DNA of 64,000 nucleotides from Lumbricus rubellus (GCA_945859605.1 OX243824.1:30296677-30360676), one strand, 5' to 3'. Counted from the stretch's first letter, positions 1-9,229 are shown. Translations and numbers: made by a program. Notes: generated by a model not told the origin, from the letters alone.

Positions 1-413
1 AGCAATTAGAAGACAATGCGAGAGTCGAAGGCGGATTTATTGGCGCTATTCTACCGTTCTTAGCAACAGCCGGAAAGTTTCTACTGTCTAGTGTTCTCCC
101 GAGTTTAGCCACAGGAGCCTTAACAGGATTGGGTTCTGCTGCTGGTTCCAAAATTGTCGATAAAATAAGTGGATCTTCGATCTCACACCCGATAAGCGGA
201 TCTGGCGTGCTCTACGTTAAGAAAGGAGGATCATGCTGTAAGATAAGACCTGCTGGGGAAGGTCTTTTTCTATCTCCGTGGAAAAAGGGTAGTTCGATAT
301 CGGGTTCTGGTCTGTTTATGAAAAGAGGAGCAGGATATATCAGCGGTGAAGGTCTTATACTTGGTCCCAATTCACCATTTAAAAATATTCCTATTCTTGG
401 AATGTTACTTTAA
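1..413 (+). CDS. Element A: glycine-rich virion protein, C-terminal part
   Basis: This is the left-truncated end of a gene whose full copy is at 62048-62686; the first complete codon is at base 3. The visible part has a hydrophobic, Gly/Ala/Leu-rich stretch followed by repeated short SGS-type motifs and a conserved C-terminus (GPNSPF...ILGM). It lies in the Polinton structural cluster, 16 bp upstream of the dUTPase-fold gene. A small virion core or membrane-active role, like adenovirus pVI or pX, is plausible but inferred only from position and composition. Compared with the copy at 62 kb it lacks one 15-bp repeat unit (GGATCTTCGATAAGT), so the SGS region is five residues shorter. The family name is not known to me. 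Confidence 0.8.
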   Translation, partial: QLEDNARVEGGFIGAILPFLATAGKFLLSSVLPSLATGALTGLGSAAGSKIVDKISGSSISHPISGSGVLYVKKGGSCCKIRPAGEGLFLSPWKKGSSISGSGLFMKRGAGYISGEGLILGPNSPFKNIPILGMLL

Positions 414-429
414 ACAATCTCTTATATAA

Positions 430-816
430 ATGTCTGGATACGGTCACCCAATACACAAATTTATCACCAAACGAAAGCCTCGTGTGAGTACGATAATTTG
501 GTTGCCTAAAGTGGTCACTCACGCTCCTGCAAGACAACGAGCAGGCGACAGATATGAGATTTTTGCTCAGCAAGCGATAACGATTGAACCAAAGACAAAT
601 ATTACAGTAGAAGTAGGCCTTGGAGTCCGAATGACCAGTGGAATGTGTCTAGTCTCTCTTAGACAGAAGTTGAAACAACTCAGACTGAGTCTTCAAGATG
701 GTACTGTCCTAGAGGACGCAGAGGATATAATAATTACAATACAAAACAACTCCGATTCAGCAGTTACTATAAACGAAAAAGACTCCATATGTTACGTTAA
801 TTACTACGATGCATAA
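430..816 (+). CDS. Element A: degenerate dUTPase-fold protein
   Basis: 128 aa. From about residue 35 the order of elements follows trimeric dUTPases: a basic beta segment, an IxIxPxxxxxVxxGLGV strand pair, an MxLVSLRQ strand where motif 2 normally has RS, a glycine turn, and a C-terminal IxIQNNSDSAVTIxxxDxICYVNY strand resembling the dUTPase NxSxxxxxxxxGDRIAQ segment. The catalytic Asp/Gly signature of motif 3 and the motif 2 Ser are not recognisable, so nucleotide hydrolysis is unlikely. Within a capsid gene cluster a structural or regulatory use of the fold is possible. The start ATG follows CTTATATAA, the start signature shared by element genes. Homologues are at 62703-63089 (near identical) and 48577-48975 (diverged). 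The fold assignment is inference from pattern. Confidence 0.72.
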   Translation: MSGYGHPIHKFITKRKPRVSTIIWLPKVVTHAPARQRAGDRYEIFAQQAITIEPKTNITVEVGLGVRMTSGMCLVSLRQKLKQLRLSLQDGTVLEDAEDIIITIQNNSDSAVTINEKDSICYVNYYDA

Positions 817-890
817 ATTGTACGTTTTATGTTTACGTTTTATGTTTACGTTTTACGTTACGTTTTAAACATTATACTTATAATAAGAAA
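817..890 (+). repeat. Short tandem repeat between element A genes
   Basis: Four imperfect copies of a TACGTTTTATGTT-like unit fill the gap between the dUTPase-fold gene and the next gene. The copy in element C (63090-63154) has fewer units, so the gap changes length by slippage. Confidence 0.7.
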
Positions 891-1786
891 ATGTCACTAC
901 TGAAAATTAGTGATCCCGCAAAAAGAGATTTTATTATCGAAGAGTTTAAAAAAAAAAAAATATTAAACAAAACTTTCTCTCAGAGAGAATAGATGATCTT
1001 GGACTTCAACGAGAATTAACGAAAATCTACAAACCAATAGTCGACTCTCAATCAGCAATTTCAAAAGAACAAAACGCTTTGCTGTCGACAATAAAAGATA
1101 ACTCTGCAGCAACATCACTCGCTCTAAAGTCACTTCCAGATTCCTTGAAAACTATTCAATTTCCTCAGTATCCGTCTATAGAGGCGTACGATGACGATGA
1201 CCCAGTAGAAGACATTAGAAGGTTAGAATTAGGAAATATTGCAGTTGAATACCTTAAAAAATATGCTTCTGATAAAAGACTTGTGGATACAACATTCGGA
1301 TTAAGATCAAGAGATGGAAAATTCTACATCGGTGACAGCGAAGCCTCAATCCAAGGAAATGATATTACAGTTGGAACCACAACTTATCAAGGAACTCCAG
1401 GATTATGGGAATTGTTAACGTTAGCTAGTCCAAACAGTTCAATTTATGATAATCGTGATCTCGAAGAATACGCCGAGATTCTAATTAAAACGAATGCCAT
1501 GAGTCAGCCAAATAAACCAAACAAACCTAAATCGTCTAGAAGTGTAAAATATGCAAAGATAATAAAACCCATATGGGACGATTACATGAAGTTAAGAGGT
1601 AAAACAGGAAGCGGAATAATTACCATTCCTTCAGATCCTAACGAATTAGTAAAACAATTAGAGTTGCGAATATATAGCTACAAAGCGGGAAATACGGGTG
1701 TAAGAAATGAAATTGTAGGTATGACGGATGAGTTACTAAGACAAAGAGTGATAACCAAAGATGAATATAAAAAATTGACGATCTAA
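891..1786 (+). pseudogene. Element A: LWELL-type Polinton protein, frame broken by a 13-A run
   Basis: The frame opens at ATG 891, but a run of 13 A at 948-960 shifts it into a stop at 990-992. The remaining 235 aa continue in another frame (open from 1079). The element C copy (63155 onward) is uninterrupted at this point. Conserved parts are an N-terminal helical region with DPAKR..F..EEF, then FYIGD, a GTPGLWELLTL block, a YAEIL..T block and a basic C-terminus. This pattern is one I recall from Polinton-linked proteins of insects and cnidarians (I believe DUF8207); its function is unknown. The break may be real decay or a sequencing or assembly slip in a homopolymer. Otherwise the copy is well preserved. 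Confidence 0.8.
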
Positions 1787-1847
1787 TTTAAAAATTGATG
1801 ATCTAATTAAAAATTGATGATCTAATTTAAAAATTGATGATATAGAA
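1787..1847 (+). repeat. 20-bp tandem repeat after the LWELL-type gene
   Basis: The last 20 bp of the preceding gene (AAAAATTGAYGATCTAATTT) are repeated about four times up to the next start codon. This is local slippage duplication; the repeats end in ATATAGAAATG, the start context of the next gene. Confidence 0.75.
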
Positions 1848-2204
1848 ATGCTGGTCCTTGCGAGAAGAAGTTATAAAAAAGTACACGTTGTCGGTGGAGC
1901 AGGAATATTCGATTCCATTGCAGGATTTCTCAAAAGACTAGTGACATCGAATGCAGCCAAACAAATTGCGAGCACAGCCGTCAAAGAGATTGGGAGTGTT
2001 GCTAAGGATAAGGCGATCGACGTTGGAAAACGATTACTCAATAAGATACTCCCTACAGCTCCTGTTCAGCAGCCGATAACTCAGGAAACTAAAGTCATTC
2101 TAGCTAGATTACTTGGGTTGAATCCGCAAATGACAGGTGGAGCTATAAGAATTCAAGATCTCGTAAAACGCTTAAACGGAGGTGGTTTGAAAATGGCAAT
2201 TTAA
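1848..2204 (+). CDS. Element A: small amphipathic virion protein
   Basis: 118 aa with a basic N-terminus, a GGAGIFDSIAGFLKRLVTS segment that forms a clear amphipathic helix, a second amphipathic helix ending in GKRLLNKI, a Pro-rich linker, and a C-terminal GGAxRIQDLVKRLNGGG motif. The element B homologue is at 50798-51247. Its place directly before the major capsid gene, its basic charge and the GIF..(G)FLKR helix resemble adenovirus pVI-like membrane-lytic or core proteins; that function is inferred. The start is the first ATG after TATAGAA. Confidence 0.75.
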   Translation: MLVLARRSYKKVHVVGGAGIFDSIAGFLKRLVTSNAAKQIASTAVKEIGSVAKDKAIDVGKRLLNKILPTAPVQQPITQETKVILARLLGLNPQMTGGAIRIQDLVKRLNGGGLKMAI

Positions 2205-2255
2205 ATTTATTTTGCTTAAGTTTATTTTCTTATTTAAAAATATATGTATAATAAA

Positions 2256-3554
2256 ATGCAATCCGATATTCTAAGATTCACAGAGCAACCATTGATCGAT
2301 GAAGGTATCGAGCGATACGAATGGCATGAGTACGAACCTGTAGCGAGAACTAACCTTAACAGTTCTGGTGAAATAAGAATAAATATTGAATTACAAGACT
2401 TATACAGTCACCCAGCAGAATCGTATCTACAATTCGAAGGAAGACTAATTAAAGCTGATGACACCGCATACGTTAATGCCGATTTAGTCGCTCTTACGAA
2501 TAATGGGCTTATGTATCTATTCAGTCAAATATCCTATCAGTTATCTAATCAAGAAATCGAAACGCTATTTCATCCGGGTCAAGCTACAACGATGCTCGGT
2601 TTACTTACGTATCCAAACGATTTTCAGCTGACTCAAGGCTTAAATCAGTTGTGGTATAAAGACACTGGAGCGACTGCTGTTATTGCGGACAACCCCGGAT
2701 TTGCCACTAGACAAAGCTTTCTCATTCGCAAACCAAACACTAAAGGAATGTTCAGCTTTATTGTTCCGTTGAAGCATATTTTCGGGTTTTGCGATGATTA
2801 CGACAAGATTATTTACGGCTTCAAACAGACGCTGACATTAGTTCGTAAAGCCGACGATGATGCAATATTCCGAGATAACGCTGCAGCTGCTGGAAAAGTT
2901 GCGATAAACAAAATTTCATGGTTTATTCCACACGTTATTCCTTCCGATATGGAACGAATGCAGTTGTATAAGACGATTGAATCGAAATTAACGTTGCCAG
3001 TTTCGTATAGAGCTCGTCAATGCGACACGATAACAGTTCCTCAGTCGACAAGTTTCAGTTGGAGATTAAGCGTTAAAACATCACCGGAGAAACCTAGATA
3101 TATCATCGTAGGATTTCAGACGAGTCGTAGCGGTGATCAGGAAGCTAATCCAGCACTCTTTAATCACTGCGATCTCAAGAACATATATGTGATGATGAAT
3201 CAAGAAAGATATCCAGCTGTCGATCATAACCTGTCGTTTCCTAATCAACAATTCTCCAGAGCGTACAGAGACGCGTCCTCCTTTAGTCAAAAATTCTATG
3301 GTATGGATCGGTTGATTACCCAAAGCAATATAACACCTGTAGATTATAAAGAATTATATCCGTTGTTCGTGTTCGATGTAAGCAAGCAATCCGAGCGTTT
3401 GAAATCTTCAGTCGTTGATATTCAGATTAAGGCTCTTTTCAACGCAGCAGTGCCAGCCGACACCGAAGCGTATGCTGTCGTAATTTCAGATAGGTTGCTG
3501 CAGTTCCAATCGGATGGGCAGAAAATGAGTGTAGTGTATGGAAAATTGATTTAA
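2256..3554 (+). CDS. Element A: major capsid protein (double jelly-roll hexon-like)
   Basis: 432 aa. This is the family often annotated in invertebrate genomes as F54H12.2-like, which corresponds to the Polinton/adintovirus major capsid protein. Conserved blocks include SDILRFTEQP at the N-terminus, SSGEIRINIELQDLYxHPAES, the LFSQISYQLSNQEIE block, HIFGFCDDYDK, ITWRLSVK-like strands, NLSFPNQQFSRAYRD, and a C-terminal SERLKSSVVDIQIK..F..A. It is predicted to form pseudo-hexameric trimers as the main shell subunit. ATG 2256 was chosen over the in-frame ATG at 2244 because the element B homologue (51275) starts at the equivalent MQ and because AATAAAATG precedes it. The frame is fully open. Confidence 0.9.
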   Translation: MQSDILRFTEQPLIDEGIERYEWHEYEPVARTNLNSSGEIRINIELQDLYSHPAESYLQFEGRLIKADDTAYVNADLVALTNNGLMYLFSQISYQLSNQEIETLFHPGQATTMLGLLTYPNDFQLTQGLNQLWYKDTGATAVIADNPGFATRQSFLIRKPNTKGMFSFIVPLKHIFGFCDDYDKIIYGFKQTLTLVRKADDDAIFRDNAAAAGKVAINKISWFIPHVIPSDMERMQLYKTIESKLTLPVSYRARQCDTITVPQSTSFSWRLSVKTSPEKPRYIIVGFQTSRSGDQEANPALFNHCDLKNIYVMMNQERYPAVDHNLSFPNQQFSRAYRDASSFSQKFYGMDRLITQSNITPVDYKELYPLFVFDVSKQSERLKSSVVDIQIKALFNAAVPADTEAYAVVISDRLLQFQSDGQKMSVVYGKLI

Positions 3555-3570
3555 AGAATACTTATATATT

Positions 3571-3900
3571 ATGAAGCTACCAGAGCTTAGAATGTTGGCC
3601 AAGCATAACAATGTTACAGGCACTTCACATCTCAACAAACCTCAAATGATAGCTGTATTGATTGAAAAGAATATTCTTCCGACGGACTACAAGTCTGTGT
3701 CATATCGACATGACACGCTGGGTAGTATCAGGAAACAACCGAGAAGAGTAGATATTATAGATCGAGAGACTGGCGTTGTTACCTCGTATCCATCGATGTA
3801 TAAAGCTGCTAAGGCGTATGGTCAGAGTGCTGGCATAATAGCTTATCATAACGGAAATGTCTGGAGAGATAGATACGAAATTAAAGTGTATGAGAGATAG
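3571..3900 (+). CDS. Element A: SAP-like plus NUMOD1-like DNA-binding protein
   Basis: 109 aa. The N-terminal 35 residues (LPELRMLAKHNNV..TSHLNKPQMIAVLIEK) fit a SAP/Rho-N type helix-extended-helix motif. Residues about 66-106 (GVVTSYPSMYKAAKAYGQSAGIIAYHNGNVWRDRYEI) fit NUMOD1, the helix-turn-helix module normally attached to homing endonucleases; no nuclease domain is present. The gene lies 16 bp after the capsid gene and about 60 bp before the polymerase module. A DNA-binding role in replication, packaging or regulation is inferred. There is no copy in element B at the matching place. Confidence 0.7.
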   Translation: MKLPELRMLAKHNNVTGTSHLNKPQMIAVLIEKNILPTDYKSVSYRHDTLGSIRKQPRRVDIIDRETGVVTSYPSMYKAAKAYGQSAGIIAYHNGNVWRDRYEIKVYER

Positions 3901-3962
3901 ATACATGTATGAAATTGAAGTGTTCGAATATGGATATTAATGTTTTTGCGTGGTAAGATAAA

Positions 3963-4730
3963 ATGGATTTAAAGAAAAGTAGTTTAAGAAACATGAACCA
4001 TGTTGAACACTTGCTCGACTCATCGGTTCCTGACATTAAGGTTCCTACGCTTACACCCACACCTGGTAAGTACAAACCAGTAGCGCCTAAGAGAAAATAC
4101 AAAAATAGGGTTAGATCCAAATTAAATGATTTTGCGGATTGGCTACTTAGATATGTGCCTGAACGAGACACTAAAGTCGTAAATGAAAAACTCGAATCGT
4201 TGAAGTCAACTGTTTCCAGGATATTTGATAAAATTAAAATTCGAGAAACAGCGTCGGCTATTAAAGGATTTACCAAGCAATATACAATGGATGGAATTAA
4301 TGGAATGGATGCCTCGTCGTTTCTTGATTTCGTCAGACCGCAGGTAGTACATCTGTTGTCGAACAATCGCCAGACAAAGACTAATTTAGTTCTTACTTGT
4401 ACTATGGAACGAGTAGATATGAAATCTGGAGAAGTAAATTCACAGGATATACCATTCCTTTCGAGGGCAGAAGTTATTTTAGAAGCAACCGACTTGAATG
4501 AAATATACAGCAGAAAAAAGGATAAAATCATGGAGTCCATGGCTAGTTTTCAGATGCAAGGAAGTAATTGGAGATTTAAAGCGGTTGTAAAATTAGATAT
4601 AAATACGGTAAAATATACACCCTTAAGAGGTAGTTCTTACATTCCACTTCCCAGCTTCTTAGCTAATAAAAAAGGCTATTATAAATATGAAAAACGACGA
4701 CGAAGAATGTTTCAAATGGTGTATCACTAG
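3963..4730 (+). CDS. Element A: N-terminal domain of the PolB locus
   Basis: 255 aa with a basic, Pro-rich N-terminus and a conserved C-terminal half (FQMQGSNWRFKAVVKLDIN, GSSYIPLPSFLANKK). In related Polintons, as I recall, this block runs directly into the start of PolB in a single reading frame. Here it overlaps the PolB frame from about 4663 and ends 23 residues later in unrelated basic codons. A +1 change of frame is needed at the A-run 4668-4673; a -1 change meets a stop. So the two frames are probably parts of one long polymerase gene split by a one-base difference, unless a +1 recoding event is used. The start follows AAGATAAAATG. Confidence 0.7.
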   Translation: MDLKKSSLRNMNHVEHLLDSSVPDIKVPTLTPTPGKYKPVAPKRKYKNRVRSKLNDFADWLLRYVPERDTKVVNEKLESLKSTVSRIFDKIKIRETASAIKGFTKQYTMDGINGMDASSFLDFVRPQVVHLLSNNRQTKTNLVLTCTMERVDMKSGEVNSQDIPFLSRAEVILEATDLNEIYSRKKDKIMESMASFQMQGSNWRFKAVVKLDINTVKYTPLRGSSYIPLPSFLANKKGYYKYEKRRRRMFQMVYH

Positions 4731-7638
4731 AGCTTTGAATCCGGTTGTGAAAAATCCGGAAAAAATAACGAAAGCTTTGAAAGAACAATCGAAAAAACTT
4801 AATTGGAGTGGTATTGAGTTTCCGGTAGCGACTGATGCTAATGTGATAGGTAAATTTGAGAGAAATAATAATATTAGTGTTAATATATTTGGTTACGAAA
4901 AACATGTCTATCCGCTTTATCTGTCTAACTGTGAAAGCGATATTTGTGTAGATCTATTGCTTATTTCCAACGGAGAACGGAAACATTATTGCTGGATAAA
5001 GAATTTTAACCGATTGATGACGTTCCGAACAGCAAATTCGCATTATTCAGCGCACTATTGTAAAAGGTGTATGAATGGTTTCACAACGACAGAAGCGCTT
5101 AACAACCATAATGAGTACTGCAAACACCATAACGCAAAAAAAATAGAAATGCCAGAAAAAGGAACTATGTTAAGTTTTAAAAATTATAACAATTCTATGA
5201 GAGTTCCGTTTATAGTCTACGCAGATTTTGAGTCTTTTGTAAAACCGATCGATACATGCCAACCAAATCCAGAGTTGTCGTACACTAATAAATATCAAAA
5301 GCATACTCCTAGCTCCTTTTGTTACCACATAAAATGTTTCGACGATAGTGTATATTCTCAAGATCCTGTGACGTTTACGGCTGAAAGCGAAGATGATGAT
5401 GTTGGCCAAGTATTTGTAGATAAACTCACAGAGAATATAAAACAAATATATAATCAATTCAAATTCCCTAAGAAGATGATATTTACAGAAGAGGACAAGA
5501 AGTGTTTTGATGGAGCTACTATATGCCATATCTGTGAAAAACCGTTGGGCGAAGACCGAGTGAGAGATCACTGTCATCTTAGCGGTAAATTTAGAGGGGC
5601 TGCTCATAACATTTGTAATTTAGACTATAAAATCCCCAAGTTTTTTCCTGTAGTGTTTCATAATCTTTCCGGGTACGATTGTCATCTGTTCATTAAGAAA
5701 CTGAGAGGTAATAATGGAGAGAAAATTAATTGCATACCTAATAACGAGGAAAAGTATATATCTTTTAGCAGAGAGGTCGTTGTTGATAAGTTTGTAAATA
5801 AAGAGGGAAAAGAGATTACCGTCAAGCGACAACTGCGTTTTATCGACAGTTTTAAATTTATGGCTTCTAGTCTTGATGCTTTATCGAGGAACCTAAGCAA
5901 AGACCAGTGTAAAAATATTGGGAAACGATATACTGGAAAGAAGCTCGATCTTTTGCTAAGAAAAGGCATATATCCTTATGACTACGTCGATTCATTTACT
6001 ACCTTTAATGAAACCGAACTACCACCAAAATCCGCTTTCTATTCTAAGCTAAATGATTCGAATATTAGCGATGAAGACTACGAGCATGCAAAAACGGTAT
6101 GGAAGGAATTTGGATGCAAAACATTCAGAGAATATCACGATTTATACAACGTTTCGGATGTTCTGTTGCTTGCCGATGTTTTCGAAAACTTTAGAGATGT
6201 GTGTATGAAGAACTATACGCTTGACCCTGCATGGTATTATACATCTCCTGGCTTAGCCTGGGATGCCGCTTCAAAATTGACAGGCGTGAAATTGGAGTTA
6301 TTGAATGATTATGATATGATTCTGATGCTTAGGCAAGGGATGAGAGGAGGAGTGAGCACAATATCAAATCGTTACGGGAAAGCGAATAATAAATATATGA
6401 GCGATTTCAATAGTAACGAAAATTCTACATTTATCACTTACCTGGATGCGAATAATCTATATGGATGGGCTATGATCAAACCTTTACCTACTCACGGGTT
6501 CAAATGGATGAACGAAGATGAATTAAAAAATTGGAGAAGTATTCCATGCATATTGGAAGTTGATTTGGAATATCCTAAAGAGTTACACGACCTGCATAAC
6601 GATTTTCCGTTAGCTCCTGAAAGCATTGAGATTGACAAAGTCAAAAAGTTAATTCCAAACTTAAACGATAAAAAGAAGTATGTGCTACACTATGATAATC
6701 TGAAGCTGTACGAGAGCTTAGGTCTGAAAATAACAAAGGTGCATAGAGGTATACTATTCGAGGAAAGTGATTGGTTGAAAAAGTATATCGATTTAAATAC
6801 AGCTCTTAGAACGAAAGCTACTAATGACTTTGAGAAAGACTTTTTCAAGTTAATGAATAACAGTGTCTTTGGAAAAACTTGTGAGAACATTGAAAATCGT
6901 GTTGATGTAGAGTTAGTGTGTCAGGAGGAGAGGGCTATTGAACTAGCCGCTAAACCTAATTACGATAGATGTACTATTTTCGATGAAAATCTAATAGCCG
7001 TTCACATGAAAAAAACTAAATTGTACTATAATAAACCTATCTATCTTGGCATGTGCATATTAGATTTGAGTAAAACGTTGATGTACGACTTTCATTACAA
7101 TTACATCAAGACTAAATACGGAAATAGAGCTAAATTATTATTTACTGATACAGATTCTTTGACATACGAAATTAAAACTGAAGACTTTTACTCAGATATC
7201 GCAGAAGATATTAAAACTCGATTCGATACGAGTGAATACTCGAAAGATCATCCATCTGGTATTGAGGTTGGAGTAAATAAAAAAGTTATTGGAATGTTCA
7301 AGGATGAAACTAGTGGGAAACAGATAAAAGAATTTATCGGGTTGCGAGCAAAGTTGTATTCTTATAAGATGGCTGTTGGAGATGAGCACAAGAAATGTAA
7401 AGGTATTAAGAAGAATGTTGTCCAGAAAACTATTACTCACGAAGATTATAGAGACTGCTTATTTACCAAAAAAGAACAACAACGAACGATGAATGTTATT
7501 AGATCTTATCATCACGATATTTATACAGAAGAAATCAATAAAGTTGCATTATCTGCAGATGACGATAAACGGGTAATAATGCAAGATGGCATTCATACTT
7601 TGGCATATGGTCACTATTCGTTGAAAACTTTTAATTAA
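4687..7638 (+). CDS. Element A: protein-primed family B DNA polymerase
   Basis: 983 aa. A Cys/His zinc finger lies near residues 122-144. The exonuclease domain shows Exo I (ADFE, D180/E182), Exo II (HNLSGYD, 325-331) and Exo III (SDVLLLAD, D491). Inside it is an HNH/EndoVII-like Cys-His cluster (C280, C283, DHCH near 294, ending near 311). Polymerase motif A is YLDANNLYGW (D587), motif B is KLMNNSVFGK (from K721) and motif C is TDTDS (D821, D823). All catalytic residues are present. The enzyme would copy the linear element from a terminal protein primer. The N-terminal domain lies in another frame (3963-4730). ATG 4687 follows TTATAAAT. The element B homologue is a truncated pseudogene. Confidence 0.93.
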   Translation: MKNDDEECFKWCITRALNPVVKNPEKITKALKEQSKKLNWSGIEFPVATDANVIGKFERNNNISVNIFGYEKHVYPLYLSNCESDICVDLLLISNGERKHYCWIKNFNRLMTFRTANSHYSAHYCKRCMNGFTTTEALNNHNEYCKHHNAKKIEMPEKGTMLSFKNYNNSMRVPFIVYADFESFVKPIDTCQPNPELSYTNKYQKHTPSSFCYHIKCFDDSVYSQDPVTFTAESEDDDVGQVFVDKLTENIKQIYNQFKFPKKMIFTEEDKKCFDGATICHICEKPLGEDRVRDHCHLSGKFRGAAHNICNLDYKIPKFFPVVFHNLSGYDCHLFIKKLRGNNGEKINCIPNNEEKYISFSREVVVDKFVNKEGKEITVKRQLRFIDSFKFMASSLDALSRNLSKDQCKNIGKRYTGKKLDLLLRKGIYPYDYVDSFTTFNETELPPKSAFYSKLNDSNISDEDYEHAKTVWKEFGCKTFREYHDLYNVSDVLLLADVFENFRDVCMKNYTLDPAWYYTSPGLAWDAASKLTGVKLELLNDYDMILMLRQGMRGGVSTISNRYGKANNKYMSDFNSNENSTFITYLDANNLYGWAMIKPLPTHGFKWMNEDELKNWRSIPCILEVDLEYPKELHDLHNDFPLAPESIEIDKVKKLIPNLNDKKKYVLHYDNLKLYESLGLKITKVHRGILFEESDWLKKYIDLNTALRTKATNDFEKDFFKLMNNSVFGKTCENIENRVDVELVCQEERAIELAAKPNYDRCTIFDENLIAVHMKKTKLYYNKPIYLGMCILDLSKTLMYDFHYNYIKTKYGNRAKLLFTDTDSLTYEIKTEDFYSDIAEDIKTRFDTSEYSKDHPSGIEVGVNKKVIGMFKDETSGKQIKEFIGLRAKLYSYKMAVGDEHKKCKGIKKNVVQKTITHEDYRDCLFTKKEQQRTMNVIRSYHHDIYTEEINKVALSADDDKRVIMQDGIHTLAYGHYSLKTFN

Positions 7639-7654
7639 TGTTTATATTTAATAA

Positions 7655-8077
7655 ATGAGCGTCAAACAAATCGATGTTTGTGGAGTAGTGCTACCGAATA
7701 TTGCTTTATCGAATGTGGATCTAATCGAAGCGGCTAAGAAACTAAATATTCCGAATTTTAGAGGCGTTTTCGTGCGAGACGAGCTGCCGAATAAACCTAG
7801 ACGGATTGAATGTGGGATATTGAATCTAGACGATTCTAAAGGAACCGGTCAGCATTGGTGCGCTTTCTTAAAGAGCGGTAATGAGAAAATATATTTCGAT
7901 AGTTACGGCCTTCCTCCCCCTCTAGAACTGATAAAGTATTTACGCCGTCCAGTGTTATATAACAGCGAGCGAATACAACCCGATAACGAAGTATTTTGTG
8001 GTCATTTGTGTTTGTATGTATTGAAGATGGTGGGTGATGGAATGAATTTCCAAGAAGTTATAAATGGCTTGCATTAA
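7655..8077 (+). CDS. Element A: adenain-like cysteine protease
   Basis: 140 aa. The order His67 (GQHWCAF), Asp82 (YFDSYG), Gln108 and Cys115 (VFCGHLC) reproduces the catalytic arrangement of the adenovirus maturation protease family (C5/ULP1 fold). The protein would process capsid and core precursors during virion maturation. The ATG follows TATATTTAATAA, 16 bp after the PolB stop. The element B homologue (54157-54591) is intact and keeps all four residues. Confidence 0.9.
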   Translation: MSVKQIDVCGVVLPNIALSNVDLIEAAKKLNIPNFRGVFVRDELPNKPRRIECGILNLDDSKGTGQHWCAFLKSGNEKIYFDSYGLPPPLELIKYLRRPVLYNSERIQPDNEVFCGHLCLYVLKMVGDGMNFQEVINGLH

Positions 8078-8095
8078 AAATTATTATTATATAAA

Positions 8096-9199
8096 ATACC
8101 TGTCGATAAATTTGGTCACACCGCTGCTGGAGGAACATCACGAAGAGTAATCGCTGGAGGTGTTACTCTTAGCCAAGTAAATGCTAATTTTCTTCGATTG
8201 GATGGGACAAATCTGCCGACTGGAAATCTAAATATGAATGGATGTGTGATAAAAGGTCTCCCAGTAACGAATACTTCGACTGCCGGAATGGATGAAGCTT
8301 TAAGTAGGGGGCAAGCCATAGATTTCATAACGAATCACAACGATTCTCCGTCCAACGATAATCATTTAACGAATAAGAAATACGTTGATGCTTCGAAAGT
8401 GTCTAAAACTGGTGATACAATGACTGGCGACTTGTTCTTAAACGTTGGCTCCGATCGTCTGCGTTCAATGGGTTGTAAGGACTTGAGAGGAGAAAATAAA
8501 GAATTCACTATTTTCTTAGGTAGTATACGAAATAAACTACAATGTTCGTTAAATAATCCTATTACATTACAATCGACGGATGGATTTCTATGCAAAATAG
8601 GCGTAGAAAATATAATGAGAATCGGTAGAGCGTCTAACGATCGAAAAATCGACGTTTATCAAAATATCCTAATGAATAGTAATAATATCAACGATTTAAG
8701 CGATCCTCTTTCAGCTCAAGATGCCGCTACAAAGAATTACGTCGATGAATCTCTGAAAAAGTGCCACGTTGGATATATTCCTCCCTTGGAAGCTGATGTA
8801 AGTGTGACAGGATTCGTTGCTAGTGCCAGTGAGTGTTTATCCAGAAGCAAAGCCTACCATGCTTTCACTAATCTCAAGGACGATGTTAACACAGCTTGGA
8901 ATTCAGGTCAAGTAATGGCTTGGTTACAAATTAAATGTCCTGAGCCAGTTAAAATTTGGAGAATTGCGATGAAAACCGTATCTGTAGCTTATTTCGATTT
9001 TGACGCTAGCAATGATGGAGTAGTGTTTGAAAAATTACCCATATACCCTTCTTCAACGAATCCACCGGCTGTTCTGAAATTTTGTAATATTACTAGACCT
9101 ACGGGTGCGTATCAATATTACAGAGTTACATCAACGCAAGTGGATGATTTTTCTCCACGAGGGATTCAGGTAATGCAATTATATGTATACGATGACTAA
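8096..9199 (+). pseudogene. Element A: fiber-like protein 1, discoidin-type head, start codon lost
   Basis: The frame aligns from its first codon with the other fiber genes, but that codon is ATA (8096-8098) instead of ATG; the next in-frame ATG is 8198. The N-terminal conserved tip (PVDKFGHT, VIAGGVTLSQ) is followed by stalk repeats of the type TGNLNMNG..IKGLP, LTNKKYVD and DAATKNYVDE, the style of phage tail-fiber shafts. The last 140 residues (AYHAF, AWNSG..MAWLQIK, FDASNDG) look like an F5/8-type C (discoidin) galactose-binding domain. It is a probable receptor-binding appendage. Fiber 2 shares nearly the same stalk but has a different head. Non-AUG initiation cannot be excluded. Confidence 0.75.
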
Positions 9200-9229
9200 T
9201 CTGCATTAAAAATTATTATTATATATAAA

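Noticed and set aside
4668..4674. Programmed -1 frameshift at the A-run before PolB
   Set aside because: A -1 slip enters a frame with a stop 9 bases later; a +1 change would be required.
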